Part shown: in pieces, positions 53,279 to 57,041 of the stretch
How positions within the stretch are numbered: the stretch's first letter is position 1
Layout: each line of letters starts with the position of its first letter
Assembly: GCA_903842675.1 (NCBI GenBank)
Contig: CAIMMQ010000101.1
Coordinates: 1 to 57,041, forward strand
DNA: 57,041 bases
Origin: an uncultured Actinomycetes bacterium
Lineage (GTDB): Bacteria > Actinomycetota > Actinomycetes > Nanopelagicales > Nanopelagicaceae
Reading direction: 5' to 3'
Translations under genes and position numbers: made by a program
The notes under the pieces: model-generated
The model's database searches: none
The model's input: only the letters and a program-made list of their open reading frames with translations
What the model was told of the DNA's origin: nothing

Positions 53279-54091
53279 ATGGTGGGCTTGAATACGATCA
53301 AAAAACCTATCAAGGCGCTGATAAAGGCCGCGGTCTATCCACTTTATGAAGCACGAATTTATTCACAATTAGATTTTTCACAAACCCCACACCACATCGG
53401 AGTCATCTTGGATGGCAACCGGCGTTGGTCAAAGGAGAACCCGGCGGATGACGGAGATATTTCAACGATCCGTGGTCATAAAGCAGGTGCCGACAAAATT
53501 ATTGATCTATTGGATTGGTGTGAGGAAGCCCAAGTTAAAGTTCTAACTATTTGGCTGCTTTCAAATCAAAACCTAGCCAGACCAGCCCACGAGTTGGAAC
53601 CGCTGCTGGAAATAATTGGTGAGAGCGTTTCAAATCTTGCGGCGCAAAAACGTTGGGAAATAAGGCCGCTTGGTTCAATGGAATTGTTGCCGCCAAAATT
53701 GCAAGAGCTGTTATCAAGTGCAGCGAAAGGAACAAAAGGTATTCCTGGAGTTGTCGTCAATGTTGCGATTGGTTATGGCGGGCGAAGTGAGATTGCTGAT
53801 GCCGTGAAAGCACTCATAGTTGCGGGCGGCGCCGATGGAAAGAGCGCGGCCGAGATTGCAGCTGGCGTAAACGTTGATGAAATAAGTCGCTATCTATACA
53901 CGGCCGGAATCCCAGACCCCGACTTGGTAATTCGGACATCTGGCGAGCAGCGACTTGGTGGATTTTTGTTGTGGCAAAGCGCCCACTCCGAGTTCTACTT
54001 TTGTGAGGCGTATTGGCCAGACTTTAGAAGGATAGATTTCTTGCGAGCCATTCGGGCTTACTCAAAGCGCCATCGCCGCTTTGGGGCCTGA
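53279..54091 (+). CDS. uppS: Cis-prenyltransferase (isoprenyl diphosphate synthase, UppS family)
   Basis: The 270-residue enzyme has the catalytic Asp and substrate motif GVILDGNRRWSKE, then GHKAGADKIIDLLDWC, WLLSNQN and the C-terminal DLVIRTSGEQRLGGFLLWQSAHSEFYF. It condenses IPP units in cis to make the polyprenyl carrier used for cell wall and protein mannosylation. The chain length (long UPP or short Z-farnesyl type) cannot be told. It follows DUF3817 by 7 bp. Confidence 0.9.
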   Translation: MVGLNTIKKPIKALIKAAVYPLYEARIYSQLDFSQTPHHIGVILDGNRRWSKENPADDGDISTIRGHKAGADKIIDLLDWCEEAQVKVLTIWLLSNQNLARPAHELEPLLEIIGESVSNLAAQKRWEIRPLGSMELLPPKLQELLSSAAKGTKGIPGVVVNVAIGYGGRSEIADAVKALIVAGGADGKSAAEIAAGVNVDEISRYLYTAGIPDPDLVIRTSGEQRLGGFLLWQSAHSEFYFCEAYWPDFRRIDFLRAIRAYSKRHRRFGA

Positions 54092-54284
54092 AAACTGGGC
54101 CGATCCTAAAAAGTTAGGTTAACAAGATTTAATATTTTGATTTAGCGTGTCGCGTGATCCTTTGCCACAACTGGATTTACCTTTTAGCCACTACCAAAAA
54201 AACTACATAGATTTACTGGTGTCCAATCTGATGTGTAATGGCGCCAAAAAGGACTTGTCCAACTAACGAGAATGTGAGTAATTC

Positions 54285-55616
54285 TTGACCAATTCGTCGC
54301 GGAAAGAAAAAAAGCAACGAAAGACATATGTCCTAGATACCAGCGTTTTGCTGGCTGATCCTGCGGCGTTGACCAGATTTGCCGAACATGAGGTGATCAT
54401 TCCCATCACTGTGATCGGAGAGTTAGAAACCAAGCGCGATCATCCCGAACTGGGCTACTTTGCCCGAGCCGCCCTTCGCACCCTTGATGATCTGCGGATA
54501 AATAATGGTCGATTAGATCAACCTATAAATTTGAATGACTTGGGTGGAACCTTAAAAGTAGAGTTAAATCATTCTGATCCATCCTCACTTCCAGCTGGTT
54601 TCCTGCGTGATGGCTCTAATGATTCAAGAATATTGGCAATCGCTAGAAACTTAATGGCCGAGAGTCGCGAGGTAATCCTTGTTACTAAAGATTTGCCTCT
54701 TCGGGTTAAAGCATCATCGGTTGGTGTTGATTCTGAGGAATACCGCGCTGAGCTTGCGCTGACCAGTGGTTGGACTGGAATGGCTGAGGCGAGCGCCCCT
54801 TCCTCTCTGATAGATGCGTTGTATGAGTCCAACAAAGTTGCCAGCGATATCGCAAAAGATTTTCCTTGCCATACCGGAGTTGTTCTACATTCCGAAAAGG
54901 GAAGTGCGTTGGCCAGAGTCACACCTGACAAGCAGTTGCAGTTAGTCCGTGGCGATCGATCCGCCTTTGGACTCCATGGCCGAAGCGCCGAACAACGCGT
55001 TGCCCTGGATCTACTTTTGGATAACGAGATCGGGATCGTTTCACTTGGTGGCCGAGCTGGCACCGGAAAGAGCGCGCTCGCGCTAAGCGCTGGACTTGAA
55101 GCAGTCCTGGAAAAACGTCACCATAAGAAGGTATTAATTTTTCGTCCACTTTATGCAGTCGGTGGCCAAGAGTTGGGATACCTGCCAGGTAGCGAAGGTG
55201 AAAAAATGTCGCCTTGGGCCCAAGCCGTCTTCGATACTTTGGGCGCTTTGGTAAGCCAACAAGTTATTGATGAAATTATCGACCGTGGCCTGATCGAAGT
55301 TCTGCCCCTGACCCACATTCGCGGCCGCTCGCTTCACGACTCATTTGTAATTGTTGATGAAGCCCAGTCCCTAGAGCGCGGGGTGCTCCTAACCGTGCTG
55401 TCTCGCATTGGCCAAAACTCCAGAGTCATACTTACTCACGACGTGGCACAGCGAGATAACCTGCGAGTTGGGCGTCATGACGGTGTCGTCGCGGTGGTTG
55501 AGTCGCTAAAGGGGCATCCGCTCTTCGCCCACATCACTTTGACCAGGTCCGAGCGCTCGCCAATTGCCGCCCTTGTGACTGAGATGCTCGAGGAGCCGGT
55601 CAACTTCACGCAATAG
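54285..55616 (+). CDS. phoH: PIN-PhoH protein (PhoH2-like RNA helicase/RNase)
   Basis: The 443-residue protein combines an N-terminal PIN nuclease domain ([14 protein letters not shown], about 13-26; acidic residues through about 140) with a C-terminal PhoH ATPase having Walker [14 protein letters not shown], the [14 protein letters not shown] segment and Walker [10 protein letters not shown]. PhoH2 proteins unwind and cut RNA; they derive from a toxin-like PIN fusion and usually have an upstream antitoxin-like frame in mycobacteria. Here the frame opens at TTG, as an in-frame TAA lies two codons before it and no ATG or GTG follows until well inside the PIN fold. Confidence 0.88.
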   Translation: MTNSSRKEKKQRKTYVLDTSVLLADPAALTRFAEHEVIIPITVIGELETKRDHPELGYFARAALRTLDDLRINNGRLDQPINLNDLGGTLKVELNHSDPSSLPAGFLRDGSNDSRILAIARNLMAESREVILVTKDLPLRVKASSVGVDSEEYRAELALTSGWTGMAEASAPSSLIDALYESNKVASDIAKDFPCHTGVVLHSEKGSALARVTPDKQLQLVRGDRSAFGLHGRSAEQRVALDLLLDNEIGIVSLGGRAGTGKSALALSAGLEAVLEKRHHKKVLIFRPLYAVGGQELGYLPGSEGEKMSPWAQAVFDTLGALVSQQVIDEIIDRGLIEVLPLTHIRGRSLHDSFVIVDEAQSLERGVLLTVLSRIGQNSRVILTHDVAQRDNLRVGRHDGVVAVVESLKGHPLFAHITLTRSERSPIAALVTEMLEEPVNFTQ

Positions 55617-55934
55617 CAGTCTCGTTTTTCATCTGGATTCCTCCTGAGCGTGGATCTGACCCCGCCGACGGCGTGGCGGATTACGCGTGGCGCGCCCTGA
55701 TGTGGGATATGCCTCAATTTAAGTTTTATACATGCGACCTGGGGTTTTAGATATCCCCAATCCTGAGAATTCAAACTTTTTCCTCCGTTAAGCCTAAATA
55801 GGTTTGCCCATGGCCCCCATCCGTGTAACTCTGTAACCCTTCCCCCTAACCTCTGGCCCTTTTTTGGGCGGGTGGCTCATGGGGAAAACGCAGGCGTATG
55901 CCAGCGTATTGAAGGTTGAAAGGAGGTAGTTGCC
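55617..55934. other. 318-bp gap between phoH and the transglycosylase gene
   Basis: The gap holds C-rich stretches (about 55820-55870), a small hairpin TGGGG/CCCCA near 55740-55758, and the strong AAAGGAGG site at 55919-55926. Given its length it is probably a structured leader for the secreted enzyme. I compared it by eye with the c-di-AMP (ydaO) riboswitch often found before such genes and could not find the conserved core. Confidence 0.4.
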
Positions 55935-56543
55935 ATGGTTTCGATCTGGCGTAATCCACGAGTTGTAATCGGCGCTGCCTTTTTTATCACCTTCATCGCG
56001 GCCGTAGATACGACCTATGCCCAAGCCGCCTTCACACAAATGGTCACCGTGCCAGATAACTTCCCAGCCCTAACTATTACTCCCGGTTCTCCCGGCACCC
56101 CCGGCGATACCCAGAACCCCGGCAGCCCCACTGCGCAAAATGGAATTACCTTGGATGCAAATGGAGTTTCATCGGTCGACGCTAAGACGATTGCACTGGT
56201 CTCCCTTGAAGCTCGCCAGGTAGACCTAGCGCGTACGCCAGATGGCGCAAAGCTTGTTGCCAAGAATTTGATCGCTGATTCCTATGACTGGAATTCAACC
56301 CAAGTCTCCTGCCTAACCCAACTCTGGGATGGCGAGAGTCACTGGAACTTTAAGGCTCATAATTATCGAAGCGGTGCCCATGGAATTGCCCAAGCACTTC
56401 CAGCCACCAAGATGGAAATTATTTCAACCGACTGGCGCACTAACCCACTAACTCAAATTAAATGGGGCCTGACATATATCAAGGCTCGTTATGGAACTCC
56501 TTGCACGGCTTTGAAGAAAAAACATCGCTCGCATTATTACTAG
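55935..56543 (+). CDS. Secreted transglycosylase-like protein
   Basis: The 202-residue protein has a signal peptide (hydrophobic about 9-25, cleavage near TYAQA), a Pro/Gly/Thr-rich linker (about 50-70), then a lysozyme-like domain with LWDGESHWNFKAHN (likely catalytic Glu in WDGES) and GAHGIAQALPATKM, as in actinobacterial transglycosylase-like muralytic proteins. It would cleave peptidoglycan during growth. AAAGGAGG 8 nt before the ATG is the strongest ribosome-binding site in the window. Confidence 0.85.
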   Translation: MVSIWRNPRVVIGAAFFITFIAAVDTTYAQAAFTQMVTVPDNFPALTITPGSPGTPGDTQNPGSPTAQNGITLDANGVSSVDAKTIALVSLEARQVDLARTPDGAKLVAKNLIADSYDWNSTQVSCLTQLWDGESHWNFKAHNYRSGAHGIAQALPATKMEIISTDWRTNPLTQIKWGLTYIKARYGTPCTALKKKHRSHYY

Positions 56544-56566
56544 GAACTACTAGTTACTAGTAGGAA

Positions 56567-57041
56567 CTAATTAGGTCGTTTGCCAATCGATATCGGTTTT
56601 GAAGTTTCGGCGAAGAAATCATTTCCCTTATCGTCAACCACAATGAATGCTGGAAAGTCTTCAACTTCAATCTTCCAAATAGCTTCCATGCCGAGTTCGG
56701 CGTAATCCAAAACCTCAACGCTCTTGATGCAATCTTGCGCAAGTCTTGCGGCTGGTCCACCAACCGAACCTAAGTAGAAACCACCATGACTTTTACAGGC
56801 ATCAGTTACTGCCTTTGAACGATTACCCTTCGCAAGCATGATCATCGAACCACCCGCTGCCTGGAATTGATCTACGTAAGAATCCATTCGACCTGCTGTG
56901 GTTGGGCCAAATGACCCAGAGGCATAACCAACCGGGGTTTTTGCTGGGCCTGCGTAATAAATCGCATGATCCTTTAGGTATTGCGGCATTGGCTTTCCGG
57001 AATCAAGTAATTCTTTTATCTTTGCATGGGCCAGATCGCGC
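56567..57041 (-). CDS. fum: Class I (iron-sulphur) fumarate hydratase, C-terminal part
   Basis: The visible 157 residues are the end of a class I fumarase: [63 protein letters not shown], and the [13 protein letters not shown] segment. It interconverts fumarate and malate in the TCA cycle using a [4Fe-4S] cluster whose Cys ligands lie in the missing upstream part. The frame runs off the right edge. Confidence 0.93.
   Translation of the reverse strand, partial: RDLAHAKIKELLDSGKPMPQYLKDHAIYYAGPAKTPVGYASGSFGPTTAGRMDSYVDQFQAAGGSMIMLAKGNRSKAVTDACKSHGGFYLGSVGGPAARLAQDCIKSVEVLDYAELGMEAIWKIEVEDFPAFIVVDDKGNDFFAETSKPISIGKRPN

Noticed and set aside
54147-54266. 39-codon GTG frame before phoH
   Set aside because: No ribosome-binding site, a poor promoter match, and no recognisable pattern; an antitoxin-like upstream frame is expected in some PhoH2 loci but nothing here supports it.
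55617-55934. Possible c-di-AMP (ydaO) riboswitch before the transglycosylase gene
   Set aside because: Such riboswitches often precede muralytic genes in actinobacteria, but the conserved core segments (for example CAGCTAAC) are not present.

Overview
The window is a dense piece of an actinobacterial chromosome. GC looks to be in the mid-40s by eye (not computed). Several gene orders are typical of Actinobacteria: eno-ftsB-DUF501-ppx, mfd-lipoprotein-mazG, rsmI-metG-tatD-rsmA-ispE, greA-DUF4307, and a gephyrin-like gene followed by rimJ and a GlpR/SepX-like gene. Low GC, short intergenic gaps and many apparently leaderless genes fit a streamlined lineage such as the freshwater acI / Nanopelagicales group. 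That placement is inference.

Layout. 1-4.7 kb: a GGDEF membrane protein cut by the left edge, a secreted Rieske protein, a secreted coiled-coil protein, an SDR oxidoreductase and a saccharopine-dehydrogenase-family enzyme. 4.8-13.7 kb: tRNA-Arg(CCT), purU, an MMPL exporter, a 41-codon acidic ORF, a FmdB zinc ribbon protein, copC and a CopD-CtaG fusion, 5-formyl-THF cyclo-ligase, and a Glp-RimJ-GlpR cluster probably linked to cell division. 13.7-24.1 kb: a protein mannosyltransferase, then rsmI-metG-tatD-rsmA-ispE, tRNA-Gln(TTG), glmU-prs-rplY-pth. 24.1-36.5 kb: ppc, mfd, a lipoprotein, mazG, eno-ftsB-DUF501-ppx-UDG and a UbiA prenyltransferase.

36.5-45.2 kb is the accessory part. A roughly 7-kb block carries a mannonate-dehydratase-like enzyme, a NagB-like deaminase and a Pot-type ABC importer (binding protein, ATPase, two permeases). 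Two paralogous 53-codon membrane-protein genes flank it, and their last 128 bp differ at one position, forming long direct repeats. The 3' end of a tRNA-Tyr-like gene sits inside the left repeat boundary. An unusual tRNA sits outside the right boundary: short variable loop, UAA anticodon, encoded CCA. Beyond corA there is a 3' remnant of a glutamate dehydrogenase gene joined to the 3' remnant of another gene.

45.4-57.0 kb: a Bax-inhibitor-1 family protein, two MFS exporters, a DrrAB-type ABC exporter, greA-DUF4307, a small membrane protein, SURF1, DUF3817, a cis-prenyltransferase, a PIN-PhoH ATPase, a secreted transglycosylase-like protein and class I fumarase (cut by the right edge).

At least ten genes show a TANNNT box exactly 6-7 nt before the start codon and no Shine-Dalgarno sequence, which suggests leaderless mRNAs. 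No CRISPR array, insertion sequence, integrase or transposase was seen.
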